From Cytidiella melzeri (Eukaryota; Basidiomycota; Agaricomycetes; Polyporales; Irpicaceae), in contig JABYQR010000091.1 in assembly GCA_022592445.1 (NCBI GenBank), positions 62,001-126,000 on the forward strand: 64,000 nucleotides of DNA, written 5' to 3'. The translations under genes were made by a program, and so were the position numbers. Below the pieces are notes generated by a model that saw nothing but the letters and a program-made list of their open reading frames with translations, did no database searches and was not told the DNA's origin. Below, piece by piece: positions 13,146 through 23,791 of this stretch (positions are counted from its first letter, which is position 1; every line of letters begins with the position of its first letter).

Positions 13146-14353
13146 TCACAGAGCAGCGGAAGTTGCTCTAGATGAGCGGCATGCATCTCCATCACGGATG
13201 CCAAAGATAGTCGGCAACTCGTCCCATATCTCCTGCCGCAGACGCATAAGCTCCTTCCTGACATGGCTCGAGCATGCAGGACAAAAACTGATGTGTGGGA
13301 GCATGTCGAGGAGATATTTCAATGCACCAAGCGGATCAAATGGACGTATGCGCCCTGGGCCTTCCAGCAGAAAGTCTCGGTGACATTCCGTACGCGCCCA
13401 GCTGCAGCTTTGTGGGATCATGCATTCCACAGCCCCAAGATAAGATGTCAGGCAGTCTTCAATGTCCGAAAGCCAATCATCCAATCGAGACCGCCCACGA
13501 ACATAACGGAGCAAGTTCGTCTGATCGAGCATTGACCAGCGGGCAGTCCGGCCACCACGGGCCAGCACATTCTCATGCTCCAACTCCGCATCCGGGTCGG
13601 CCTCGGGGGAACGATACTCGTCCCAGTCTGCAGATGCTTCGGTAACGGAGAGCTGATAGAACGCGGCTGGTAGGATAGAGTAGCATGAGAAGGCAGTGGC
13701 GAGGACAATGGCGGACGCTGGTTCTGGGAAGGAATCGTCGACAGACGGCTTGGCGCTGACCTCGTCGTCGTCGATGTCCATCCCCTTTTCGTATTGCAGC
13801 TGATCGCGTGCATGCTCCACCTCTATTTGTAGACGGTCCCACTCTTGTAATGTGCGTGGCCAATCAGATTGGATGCAGCGTAGGAGGGCGGCGTGTAGGG
13901 ACTCCATCTGGTATTTGGAGGTGAGCTTGAGCATCCCCATGACGCGAATGGCGTTGTTTGGATCCAGTCTCGGTAAGCTGGAAGCCCTAAGTTGGCAAAG
14001 CCGCGAGTAATAGATATCGCCATCAGCACGAGAGCCTAAAGAGAATGAAATATAGCCTACAGCGTGTTGTACAGCAGGCCGAGGACGTTGGCGAAATCAT
14101 CGGCATCGTCCGGCAAGCGAACGACTGGAACACCGTCGTAAACTTCGGGACTAAGACCGTGGCCGGGCGGAGACGACAGTGAGAGCATGTCTCGAAAGAC
14201 TGGCGAGTTCCTCGTAAGATAGACTCTGTCCACTCGGAACATCTGTAATGCGTCCGACGCCTTGGTTGCCGCGCAGAGAACGATGTCACCGTCAGGAAAA
14301 TACACTGTAGGGTGACGTTCGATAGTGTGGTGGCCGAGGGGCGGGGAATTCAT
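13146..14353 (-). CDS. BTB/POZ domain protein
   Basis: The frame starts MNSPPLGHHTIERHP at 14353. It continues through a BTB core (DGDIVLCAATKAS...FRVDRVYLTRNSPVFRDML) and the typical VVRLPDDADDFANVLGLLY segment. After an intron comes the KLTSKYQMESL helix. The C-terminal part holds a Cys-containing segment (FCPACSSHVRKELMRL) and ends TSAAL. This is the usual layout of the large BTB family of mushroom-forming fungi. Family members often work as dimeric adaptors, for example for cullin-3 ligases, but this protein's partner is unknown. A TATA-like atatata at 14431-14437 lies about 78 bases upstream of the start. An in-frame ATG further upstream (14707) exists but would add residues unlike the family. 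Confidence 0.75.
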
Positions 14354-15272
14354 GGTGGTGAAGGGCAGCGGTCGGCGACCAGAGAACTGAGGAGAGCATC
14401 TGGGAAGTCTTGCTGGAAGGGGGTGGTGGGATATATAGACAGCCCTGGCTGTGTCTGTGGCGCCAGCGGAAGGACGATGGCTAGCGCCTATGTCTTGCAT
14501 TACGGCGGCGAAAGCCACAGCTGGTGGCGCCTGGAAAAGTGCCATGCACAGTCTTCGGGAACTATACCGCCAGCGTCTCCCCCTTCCCGTGAAGGCCAAA
14601 TCGGGCGCTACACCAGTCCTGGCGCCTTTGTGCCATTTGACAGCGGCAAGAGAGTGTGCAACATCGAACAACTTGACTTTTCCGGACGATCTACGATCAA
14701 GATACATTGCAGTTGAATATAGACGCGGACATGTTTTAGATCATAACATGCAATAGCACGCGTCTGTTCTAGAGTATGCAACGGTGAAATGACGTGGAAC
14801 GCTCGTCGGACAAATGTGGTACTCACAGGAACGCACAACCTCCCCCTGGCGCACCCCGTCACGTCTCACGACAATAGCGTTCGATCCGCCAGAGCTTGCG
14901 ATACGCGGTCCGCTGATCTAGTCCTCTCGAGCGTGTCACTGACCCGAACCGTGCAGTGCGCTATAACCAGCGCGGGAGACTCGATACGAAAAGCGTCTGC
15001 GTTATTTATGACCAAACAAGCTCTGAAATGAAGAGGACCACTTACCACACTCAACTGCAAGCTCACTCGGCTGGCAGCGGAGCGGTGTGAGAACGTCGGT
15101 AGGTACATAGGCGCTCGTAGGATTGAGCTTTCCAGATTAAGCTGAGCACGATCCAATCTTGTCACGTGCACGATCGGCGAGTCATGTATTATTATCTTTG
15201 AAGGCGCCCTCAACTGTCATAGAGATCTCCGAGTCGTCGTACTTGTCTCTTACCATCTCGTGCACTGAACAA
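14354..15272. promoter_or_regulatory. Divergent promoter region, BTB gene / eIF2B epsilon
   Basis: A 919-base gap between two divergent starts. A TATA-like element (14431-14437) suits the BTB gene. No protein or RNA gene could be supported in the rest. Confidence 0.4.
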
Positions 15273-18200
15273 ATGCCACCAAAATCGTCCGCAGGGAAAG
15301 AAAAGGACATCGGCGGAGAGGAAGAGGTTTTACAGGCGGTCATCCTGGCCGACAGCTTCAACAAACGCTTTCGACCGCTCACGGTGGGCAAGCCTCGGGT
15401 CAGTGTTAGACTCTGCTAAATGTATTGTAGCGACTCTGAAGCTAGTGCACTTCCGGATCTCACAGTGTCTACTGCCAGTATGCAATGCAACCCTGCTGGA
15501 TTGGACGTTTGAGAGCCTCGCACTGGCAGGCGTGCAAGAAATCTTCGTCATTTGCCGCTCATTCCCAGAGCAAGTAAAGGCGGCCATCCAGTGAGTCGCC
15601 CCTCGCTCCAATCAAACAACACACCGGCCGCCCTTGCCCTGTGAAAGCTTACGTTGCCCGCTTCATTGCTTGCGCTTCCTAGAGAGTCGAAATGGTCCAA
15701 ATCCGCGTCCGGGATCAAGATTGTGCCAATCATTACCTCAAAGCAGACATTCACGCCGGGTGATGCGATGCGCGACATCTACACGCACAGCTTCATCACG
15801 TCTGACTTTGTGCTTGTCATGGGCGACCTCGTGAGCAACGTTCGGATAGACGAGGTCGTCCGGATACACAAGGAGCGCAGAAAGACCAATAAAGACGCCA
15901 TCATGACCATGGTCGTGAAAGAAAGTGGCGCCGCACACAGAACAAGGTACGCGTATCATTCTGCATTACCGGGAAGTTCTACCGTCGTTCAACGGAAGAT
16001 TTCACCATAACCTCATTCCTGCGTTTTTGTACTCTGCGTGCTCACCACCTACTCTCCCTCCTACGGATTTCCCTTTCTAGATCGAAAGGCGACTCAAGCG
16101 TGTTTGTCCTTGACGCACAAACCTCCGAATGCCTTCACTACGAACCTGTGATTGGCGTCCCGCCCACAAAACGTGTTCGGATCCCGCGCGCAAAGCTGGC
16201 AGAGCATCCGGAAGTAGAAATACGCAACGACCTCATCGACTGCATGATTGATGTTTGCTCTGTCGATGTGCGTCATTTCTCGTCCCATCTCATCAATCCA
16301 TCTTTTGTTTTGCGTTACGCCAGACAGCTGATACTCTCCGAGGTGTCTAGGTCCCGTCGCTCTTCCAGGATAACTTTGACTATGGTGACATTCGCAGAGA
16401 CTTTGTCACAGGTGTACTCACGTCAGACCTGTTGATGAAGAACATTTACTGCTACGTCGCCAAAGATGGGTATGCCGCCCGCGTTGCGGACACTCGCAGT
16501 TATGATTCGGTCAGGTACGGCGTATGTCTGTTCCCTCAGGCGTATAATAATAATCACGGTCTATCCATTTGACGCCAATAGCAAAGACATTCTTGCGCGC
16601 TGGACTTTTCCGCTAGTGCCGGACGACAACCACCCAGGCGGACACTCTTATGAACACCTCCGAGGGAACAAATACATCGCCAAAGACAACACGGTCTCCC
16701 TGTCTCGGTATGATATTGTTTTCCTCCTTTACCTCCGATCATCGCTTCCGCTCTCCCCCTCCGGGTCCATTCGTTGACAAATTCGTGTATCTCGCGTCTA
16801 ACTAATATTGCCAACAGGACATGCAAAATAAACGCGAACACCTTGATAGGCTCGCATACCACTGTCGCCCCGGGAGCTATAATCACGACCAGCGTCATTG
16901 GCCAACGCTGCACCATCGGGACAAACGTCGTTCTCTGGAATGCGTACATCTTCGACGACACAACTATTGGCGCTGGATCCGTCGTTAGCCAGTGTATAGT
17001 TGGATCCGGTGTGCAAGTGGGTGAAGGGAGTACGATAGAACGGGGTAGTTTGGTTGGAGACGGCGTTGTGCTAGGTAAAAATGCGCGGCTGGGTCCTTTT
17101 GAAAGAGTATCGAGACGGAAAAAGGACATGGAAAGGGGAGCGACAGAAGGAGATGAGGACGAGGATAGCGAGGATGAGTGGGAGGAAATCGAGAAACGTA
17201 AGTAATACAACTCAGTTGTGACGGATCCTGTAGTGCTCACAAGATCAATCAATGGAATCCCAGATCAAGAAAATGCGCCTGGTATTTTGGGCGAAGGATC
17301 GAATGCGATTGTATGGCCTCAAGGTCCCTCGGGAGATGACGAGGACGCAGACGAGGTCGATAGGTTTGACAACCAAAGGCTCATGCGAATAGGTACATCT
17401 CGACTCGCCTGGTATAATGGGGGAAACAGTGATAACGCATGTCTCCTAGGTGACACAGCGTCCGACTTGGGCGTATCAGACGACGAGGCCGACGACCTCT
17501 CCTCCTCCTCCGACTCTGCCTCGTCATCCGACACCTCCTCTTTCCCCGCACACTCCCGCTCCTCCTCCCGCTCCTCCTTCTCCTCCTCCGCACACCTACA
17601 CTCTTCCACCAACACCATCCACACCCTCTCCGACGCCGCCGCCGAATCCGAGTTCCGCGCCGAAGTCAAACAATCCCTCGAACGTGCCTTTGCAGAGGAC
17701 CACTCGATCGACAACGCCGCCGTCGAACTCAAGACGTTGCGCATGGCGAGCAACGTCGACTTGAAACGGGTGAGAGAGGCTGTCGTCGCCGCTATCGTGG
17801 AGAAAGTCCAGATAGACGCAGACGGGGACGCAGCGGCTCAGAGGAGGGAGATCGTGAGCGTCGTGAAGCGGTGGGGGGCGTTGATTGACAGGATTGGAGG
17901 TGTCGATCCGGTAGAGACTGTCGAAGTTCTTCAGGTGCGCATGCTTTTTTTTTCTTGTCTTTTTCCATTGTTATGTTTCGCTCGCATATATGTGTGTTGT
18001 GTTGGCTATGTAACTCATTCCGAATTTACAGTATCATTGTGCACGGTCGGCGCGGTTGCCACTGTTTGGACAAATACTGGCTACGTTGTATCAAGCAGAC
18101 ATTGTGGAAGAAGACGACATTCGTTTGTGGCATACGAAGCCTGTTGCGAAAGGAGAGGGTCTGAAGCCAGGTCCGCTGCTGGACGGTGTAAAGCATTGCT

Positions 18201-18295
18201 GGGCCGTAGGTGGCAAGATGATAGAGCAATTCGACGAGCAGGAGAGTAGTGACGAAGACAGCGAGGACGGTGAGGAAGAGAGCGAAGATGAATAG
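15273..18295 (+). CDS. GCD6: eIF2B epsilon subunit (translation initiation factor, GCD6-like)
   Basis: About ten exons, starting MPPKSSAGKEKD. The N-terminal nucleotidyltransferase-like fold is visible (VLQAVILADSFNKRFRPLT, then NATLLDWTFESLALAGVQEI). A left-handed beta-helix of hexapeptide repeats follows (SHTTVAPGAIITTSVIG, TTIGAGSVVSQCIVG). Next come a Ser/Asp-rich low-complexity linker and a C-terminal W2/HEAT domain (LFGQILATLYQADIVEEDDI). The protein ends in an acidic tail. This order is diagnostic of eIF2B epsilon, the catalytic subunit that exchanges GDP for GTP on eIF2 and is the target of stress control through phosphorylated eIF2 alpha. The first intron (about 15400-15466) is confirmed by joining to a reading PRCLLPVCNATLLDW. 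The gene converges on PMP3. Confidence 0.9.
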
Positions 18296-18652
18296 GGGAT
18301 GCGGTCATGTAACAGTAGCATAGTGTACCACATCTGGTGGTCAACAACAACAACGCCGCTTGAAGTGGAGCTCGTAGGTGTTGTGGAGCATGTCCGTCAG
18401 GTCAGGGCAAGGAACGTCGAAAGTATCGATCAGGTACGTTTCATAGACTTTGACACAAGCTCAGGCGCGAAACCAAGTGAGTCAGATAGATAGCCGTCGT
18501 TGTTGCGAACCAGCAATACGGGTATCAATTCTGGTGCTATCTATTAAAGCAGTGCAGTAGAATGAAGGCTAGCTGGAAATTACAATGCAAAGTTCATAAC
18601 GTCGTGGCAGTTGGGAAACAGCAAGCAACACGGGCGCATCGCTTGGTGACAG
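18296..18652. other. Convergent intergenic region, GCD6 / PMP3
   Basis: A 357-base stretch between two converging stop codons, presumably both 3' UTRs. A short CAA-repeat patch occurs near 18344. Nothing else is recognisable. Confidence 0.4.
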
Positions 18653-19071
18653 CTAGTACTTGAGGATGATGTACAGCGCGTGGATGATTCCAGGACTAGA
18701 AAGAGAACGAATATTCAGTGTCGTGAACCACAGAGAAGAGGGATTTGTAAAAGCGCACAGGTAGCCCAAGACAGTCTAGAGAATGAGATAACGTTAAACT
18801 CGATACGACGATGTTGCGGAAATGAATGACTCACCAAGAGGATGTTGATGAGAAAGTCGACGTTGCAACCACGCTCGAGGAAAACACCAACAGGAGGCAG
18901 GATAATAGCAAAGCTGAGATGAAAGCCGAACGTCACTAAGGAAGCGTTCCATGAGCCATGGCCAATTGTCTACGTACATGATCTTCACGAACGCAACAAG
19001 AAGTCAGTGTCGTCGTTATCAACATGAGCTTGTCAACGCACCTTGATGATATCAGACCCAGTGAAAGCCAT
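18653..19071 (-). CDS. PMP3: Pmp3-family plasma membrane proteolipid (57 aa, five exons, one of 5 nt)
   Basis: This tiny gene is scattered over five exons: 19042-19071, 18978-18982, 18835-18913, 18759-18775 and 18653-18695, all minus strand. Their sum is 174 bases, exactly 57 codons plus stop. The protein begins MAFTGSDIIKII, contains the family signature ILPPVGVFLERGC and DFLINILLTVLGYLPG, and ends ALYIILKY. Two hydrophobic helices span the membrane, as in Pmp3/Sna1/RCI2 proteolipids. These control plasma-membrane potential and salt tolerance and respond to sphingolipids. Every intron has GT..AG ends. The second exon is only 5 nt, yet without it the conserved KIIFA junction is lost. A TATA-like ttatata at 19162-19168 lies about 91 bases upstream. 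Confidence 0.9.
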
Positions 19072-19624
19072 TGTGAATGTTGGGGGGCGAGAGAGCAAAA
19101 ACGGGTGGTAGTGGTTAGTGGGTGATAAGTGGACGGGCCAGTCGAGTTGTCGTCGAATGCCTTATATACTGTTGGAATATGCGCACAGTCTGACGTCAGC
19201 AGGCCCAGGACGGTCACAAGCCGTTACGCTTGGTAACGCTTGCCGTGCCGCGGTCGGCCCATCTACTTTGTTCCGTTGCTTGTACTTGGCACGACTTTGA
19301 ACGTCGACGACGACGAGCAAGTCGACTTGCAACACATTTTACAGAGCAAAAACCTCCGCTAGCTTGTCTGCGACATCCCCCTCATGTCACGACGCGAACC
19401 ATTCATGGGCGCGCACCAATGCAGTGATGTCACATCGGTGCGTGTGCGGTGCATGCGCGTATGCATTTAGCAGATGTAAGTACAGCACAGCATGTACAGT
19501 GGAGAGTGATTCTCCGTGTCTACATGTTCGAATCTATAGCAGCCAGTAATATTCTCATAGGATCTTACTGCACCCAAGTTGACTATAGTAAGCAAATCTT
19601 TCCCTTGGTCCCTCGAGGTTCTCA
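19072..19624. promoter_or_regulatory. PMP3 promoter region and 3' flank of the iminopeptidase gene
   Basis: A 553-base gap between two minus-strand genes. The TATA-like element at 19162-19168 (TATATAA on the minus strand) suits PMP3. I see no other feature. Confidence 0.45.
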
Positions 19625-20646
19625 TTATTTGGTCAAAAACTCCCCCACAACCTGCATAAACCGCTCCCTTTCCTCAAAGTGCGCCATGTGCGCCGACTCT
19701 GCAAACTGTACCCACTTCACTTTTGAAAGGCCGCCAAAAAAGGCCGAGAGGCAGCTGTCCTGAGCCTCGTCGTACTTCCCGTTGAGGAGAAGAACAGGAA
19801 CGTCGATGGCCCCGAGTTTTTCAACCGCAGACCAGTTCTTGAGTGTCCCCGTGACAAACCACTCTGACGGACCCCACCTATCACCCATGCAACACCAGTC
19901 AAAGGTCAGTTAACGGTTCACCGATAACGTCAAAAACTCATAGTTTGAGGAACCCACATTGCAGAATAACATGTCGGGTCCTTGCCCAACTCTGTGAGCC
20001 CGTCCATGATATCGCCCGGGACGGGGTCGAGGCGGCACAAGAACCGCGCATAATACTGCTCCATCGCCCCTCGGTATTCCTCGCTCTCCGTCTTCCCCTC
20101 CCTCTCGCACCTCTCCATCACCTCCTTCACATCCGCAGGCAACGTCTTCTTCAGCGCGTTCTGCGCATCGAGCCATATCTGCGTCGAGGGCGCCGCAGAC
20201 CAAATCACATACTTGCTCAGTCCTTTCGGTCGTTCGGCCGCGAACGTCGAACCAAACATCCCACCCCACGAGTGCCCAATGACGTGGTACCGCCGTCCGT
20301 CGGCGTCCAGCCCAAAATGGCGCACGAGGTTGTGCAACTCTGCGACGAAGAGCCCTTCGTTCCAAAATGCCTCTCCTGCGTCCGCCTTTTCCTGCAGGTG
20401 CGTTGAGCGTTTGCAGCCGACTTGGTCGTATTGGATGACGGGGATGCCGTACTTGATGGTGAGGTCCGAGAGGATGTTGTATGCCTCTGAGCCGACGCCA
20501 GGGCCTCCGTGGAGGACGAAGAGGGGGACGGACGTTGGCGTGAGCTCTCCGGTGACCCTGTACCATGTTTTGAGAGGTTTACCCGCCGTGGGATAGTGGA
20601 AGTCGGCTTCGCCTTCGACGACGGGAGGAGATGCGGTCGAGGACAT
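19625..20646 (-). CDS. Proline iminopeptidase-like alpha/beta hydrolase (S33 family)
   Basis: Two exons encode about 310 residues. The N-terminal half has the oxyanion motif HGGPG, then IQYDQVGCKRS and the nucleophile elbow GHSWGG. The second exon supplies the acid segment LLNGKYDEAQD and the His region ESAHMAHFEE. This pattern belongs to peptidase family S33, whose members remove N-terminal proline or cleave amino-acid amides in the cytosol. The intron (about 19881-19959) restores the family's conserved M-x-GPSEW junction. The start is the ATG at 20646; an open stretch upstream begins only with GTG, not a credible eukaryotic start. Distinguishing iminopeptidase from amidase activity is not possible from sequence alone. 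Confidence 0.8.
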
Positions 20647-21150
20647 CGTGAGTTGGCGTTCGTACGTTGGAGGGACACGGGAGGTCGACACTGCTGCTTT
20701 GCGTTATATCAGCGTGGCTGGGATAAACTTTACGGCATTGCTTGATTATCAGACGCAAATACGACTGTGGATGCATCAACCGTGATCATGTCTTAGTCCC
20801 CGCGGGTGATTTGTGCCTACTGACCCACATGTATTTGCATCGATATCGTCAGCTCTAAACACGTATATTTGGCTGCACATGGACCGTTATCAAAATCAGT
20901 TCGAGGCTTGCATACCACATCCAAGGTGCACCTGATCTTACTGTCGTCGAGTTAAACTTTTCAACCGTGAGATGAGAATGAAAATGAGATATATACTCTA
21001 AAATGAGAGTTGCTACAATACATGCATCATTACTTTTGTCGTTAGGTCCAACACCGAAAGCAAAGACGAGCACAACAATACACTACGCGAGACAGAGACA
21101 AAGAGAAGCACGAGACGGAAGACGAGCGACGACAACGTAGCGCACATCGC
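20647..21150. other. Intergenic region, HSP70 3' end to iminopeptidase 5' end
   Basis: 504 bases between two minus-strand genes. It should hold the HSP70 3' UTR and the promoter of the hydrolase gene. No further feature was seen. Confidence 0.4.
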
Positions 21151-23282
21151 CTAGTCAACCTCCTCAACCGACGGGCCATCCTCCGACGCACCGCCAGGAG
21201 CACCACCGGGGAACCCGCCAGGAGCACCGCCAGGGAACCCACCGGGAGCACCGCCAGCACCAGCATACAATTTCTGCATGATCGGGTTTGCGATCCCCTC
21301 GAGCTCCTTTTGCTTCTCCTCGTACTCCTCCTTGGCGGCTTCGTGTGCGCCGTCGAGCCACTTGATGGTCTCGTCGACGGCCTCTGTTAGCGTCTTCTTG
21401 TCCTCGGGTGCAAACTTGTCGCCAGTCGTGGGGTCGGTGAGGGTGTTGCGGAGGTTGTAGGCGTACGACTCGAGAGCGTTCTTGGCAGTGATGCGGGAAG
21501 CGGCAGCCTCATCCTCAGCTACAAAGGAAATGAAAGTCAGTAAACTGATATACAAACAGACGCCATGCTAAATGCAAACTCACCCTTGTACTTCTCGGCC
21601 TCACTAACCATGCGCTCAATCTCCTCCTTCGACAACCGGCCCTTGTCGTTGGTGATAGTGATGCGATTGGACTTGCCGGTGGTCTTGTCCGACGCGGAGA
21701 CGTTCAAGATACCGTTGGCGTCAATGTCGAAGGTGACCTCGACTTGAGGGACACCACGGGGTGCAGGAGGAATACCAGACAGCTCGAACTTGCCGAGCAG
21801 GTTGTTGTCCTTGGTACGCGCACGCTCACCCTCGTACACCTGGATGAGCACGCCGGGCTGGTTGTCGGAATACGTCGAGAAGATCTCGGACTTCTTGGTG
21901 GGCACGGTCGTGTTACGTTTGATGAGAGCAGTCATGACACCACCAGCGGTCTCGATACCAAGCGACAGAGGAGAAACATCGAGCAGGAGCAGGTCCTGGG
22001 TCTTCTCCGAGGTATCACCAGTAAGGATGGCGGCCTGAACGGCGGCACCGTAGGCAACAGCCTCGTCGGGGTTGATGGACTTGTTAGGCTCCTTGCCGTT
22101 GAAGAAGTCAGAGACGAGCTTAACAATACGGGGGATACGTGTGGAACCACCGACAAGGACAATCTCGTGGACGTTGCCCTTGTCGATCTTAGAGTCACGG
22201 AGGACCTTCTCGACGGGCTCGAGTGTGGAGCGGAAGAGGTCCTGGCAAAGCTCCTCGAAGCGGGCACGGGTGATAGAGGTGTAGAAGTCGATGCCCTCGT
22301 AGAGAGAGTCGATCTCGATGGACGTCTGGGTTGCGGAGGATAGGGTACGCTTTGCACGCTCGCATCCGGTACGGAGACGACGGAGAGCACGAGGGTTAGA
22401 AGAGAGGTCCTTCTTGTGCTTGCGCTTGAACTCCTGCACGAAGTGGTTAACGAGACGGTTATCGAAATCTTCTCCACCAAGGTGAGTATCACCAGCGGTG
22501 GCCTTGACCTCGAAGATACCCTCCTCGATGGTCAAAAGGGAGACATCGAACGTTCCTCCACCGAGATCGAAGATAAGAACATTTCGCTCACCGACGGCCT
22601 GCTTGTCCAGACCGTAAGCGATGGCAGCGGCAGTAGGCTCGTTGATAATACGGAGGACATTCATTCCCGAGATGGTTCCAGCATCCTTTGTAGCCTGACG
22701 TTGTGAATCGTTAAAGTAGGCGGGGACAGTGACGACGGCGTCTTTGACAGTCTGGCCGAGATACGACTCAGCGGTCTCTTTCATCTTCAGAAGGACCATG
22801 GACGAGATCTCCTCTGGTGACTAGAGCCAAAAAAAGTCAGAATCGTTGCTGAGTGTACAAGGGATTGCAGGTTTACTTACGAATTGTTTTGTCTCGCCAC
22901 GGTACTCGACCTCAATGTAAGGCTTTGTGGCCTTGTTGATGACCTTGAAGGTAAAGTGCTTCATGTCGGACTGAACCTCTGGATCATCGAACTTTCGTCC
23001 GATGAGACGCTTGGCGTCGAAGACGGTGTTGGAGGGGTTCATCGCGACCTGGTTCTTCGCGGCATCGCCGATCAAACGCTCCGTGTCCGAGAAAGAGACA
23101 TACGAGGGTGTTGTGCGGTTACCCTGGTCGTTGGCGATGATTTCGACTCGGTCATTTTGCCAGACACCGACACATCTAGAATACAAAAAGATGATGTTAG
23201 TTGAGTCTGAGCGACAGGCATGGCATCAGTTGGCTACTCACGAGTAGGTGGTACCCAAATCGATACCGATAGCTTTCGACAT
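21151..23282 (-). CDS. SSA: Cytosolic Hsp70 chaperone (Ssa type)
   Basis: Four exons encode about 650 residues. The ATPase domain begins [18 protein letters not shown] and contains [27 protein letters not shown] and [12 protein letters not shown]. The substrate-binding domain follows ([15 protein letters not shown], then the alpha-helical lid). The C-terminus has GGxP repeats and ends in EEVD, the docking signal for TPR co-chaperones, so the protein is cytosolic rather than mitochondrial or ER. It folds new and damaged proteins with Hsp40 and Hsp90 partners. The first intron interrupts the YSCV codons, as is common. Upstream lie a TATA box and a regular heat-shock-element array, so strong heat induction is expected. 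Codon use is GC-biased, fitting high expression. Confidence 0.95.
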
Positions 23283-23372
23283 TTTTTCGAGAGGTGTAGA
23301 GTAGTTAGAGTCGTGAAGGTGCGTGAAGGAAAAGGGAAAATCTGAGGAAGAGGGGTGTCGGAGGAGGCCATG

Positions 23373-23380
23373 TTTTTATA
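23373..23380 (-). promoter_or_regulatory. HSP70 TATA box
   Basis: TATAAAAA on the minus strand, about 91-98 bases upstream of the HSP70 ATG and 21 bases from the first heat-shock unit. Confidence 0.65.
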
Positions 23381-23400
23381 CGATGCTGCGATGAGGCCTG

Positions 23401-23444
23401 TTCTGCAGCTTTCTCGCACATTCCAAACCCATTCCAGGACATTC
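23401..23444 (-). promoter_or_regulatory. Step-type heat shock element array (five TTC/GAA units)
   Basis: TTC occurs at 23401, 23411, 23421, 23432 and 23442, which are GAA units on the HSP70 strand at 10-11-base intervals, one per helical turn. This is the known step-type arrangement for binding of trimeric Hsf1, in a run longer than the usual three units. It sits directly upstream of the TATA box. Confidence 0.7.
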
Positions 23445-23688
23445 ATCTCTGATCTCATCCCACACGTGCTCCTCGCGTGCTTTAGACGCGCATTACAGTG
23501 CATTCTCTGCATCTTCGAGCAACTACACGCCTTTGCCACCCCTCATCGATGCTCGGAAACACTCTGGAAAAATCTACCCTGTTCTCGCTGATCCCGCTAG
23601 TCATTACGGCATTGGACACAAGACAACTATATCATACATATTGTACACGTTCTCTCTGTTCTAAAGTGTCAATATACCATCCAATACC

Positions 23689-23759
23689 TCAAAATGCTCC
23701 GTTCTGCTGCTGTGTCTGCTGCTGTTGCTGCTGCGTTTGATGATGTTGCTGTTGTTGAA

Positions 23760-23791
<32 letters not shown>

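Larger units (their letters stand above)
23283..23688 (-). promoter_or_regulatory. HSP70 promoter
   Basis: The 406-base gap upstream of the HSP70 start holds a TATA box (TATAAAAA on the minus strand, 23373-23380) and, just beyond it, five evenly spaced heat-shock units (23401-23444). The distal part also contains the 3' flank of the EAF1-like gene. Confidence 0.65.

Noticed and set aside
20647..20691. N-terminal extension of the iminopeptidase-like protein
   Set aside because: The extension begins at GTG, which is not a normal start in fungi; the ATG at 20646 gives the usual family N-terminus.
21744..22343. Long open frame on the plus strand opposite HSP70
   Set aside because: It is antisense to a highly conserved, GC-biased coding exon and has no protein similarity; such frames are a known by-product of codon bias.
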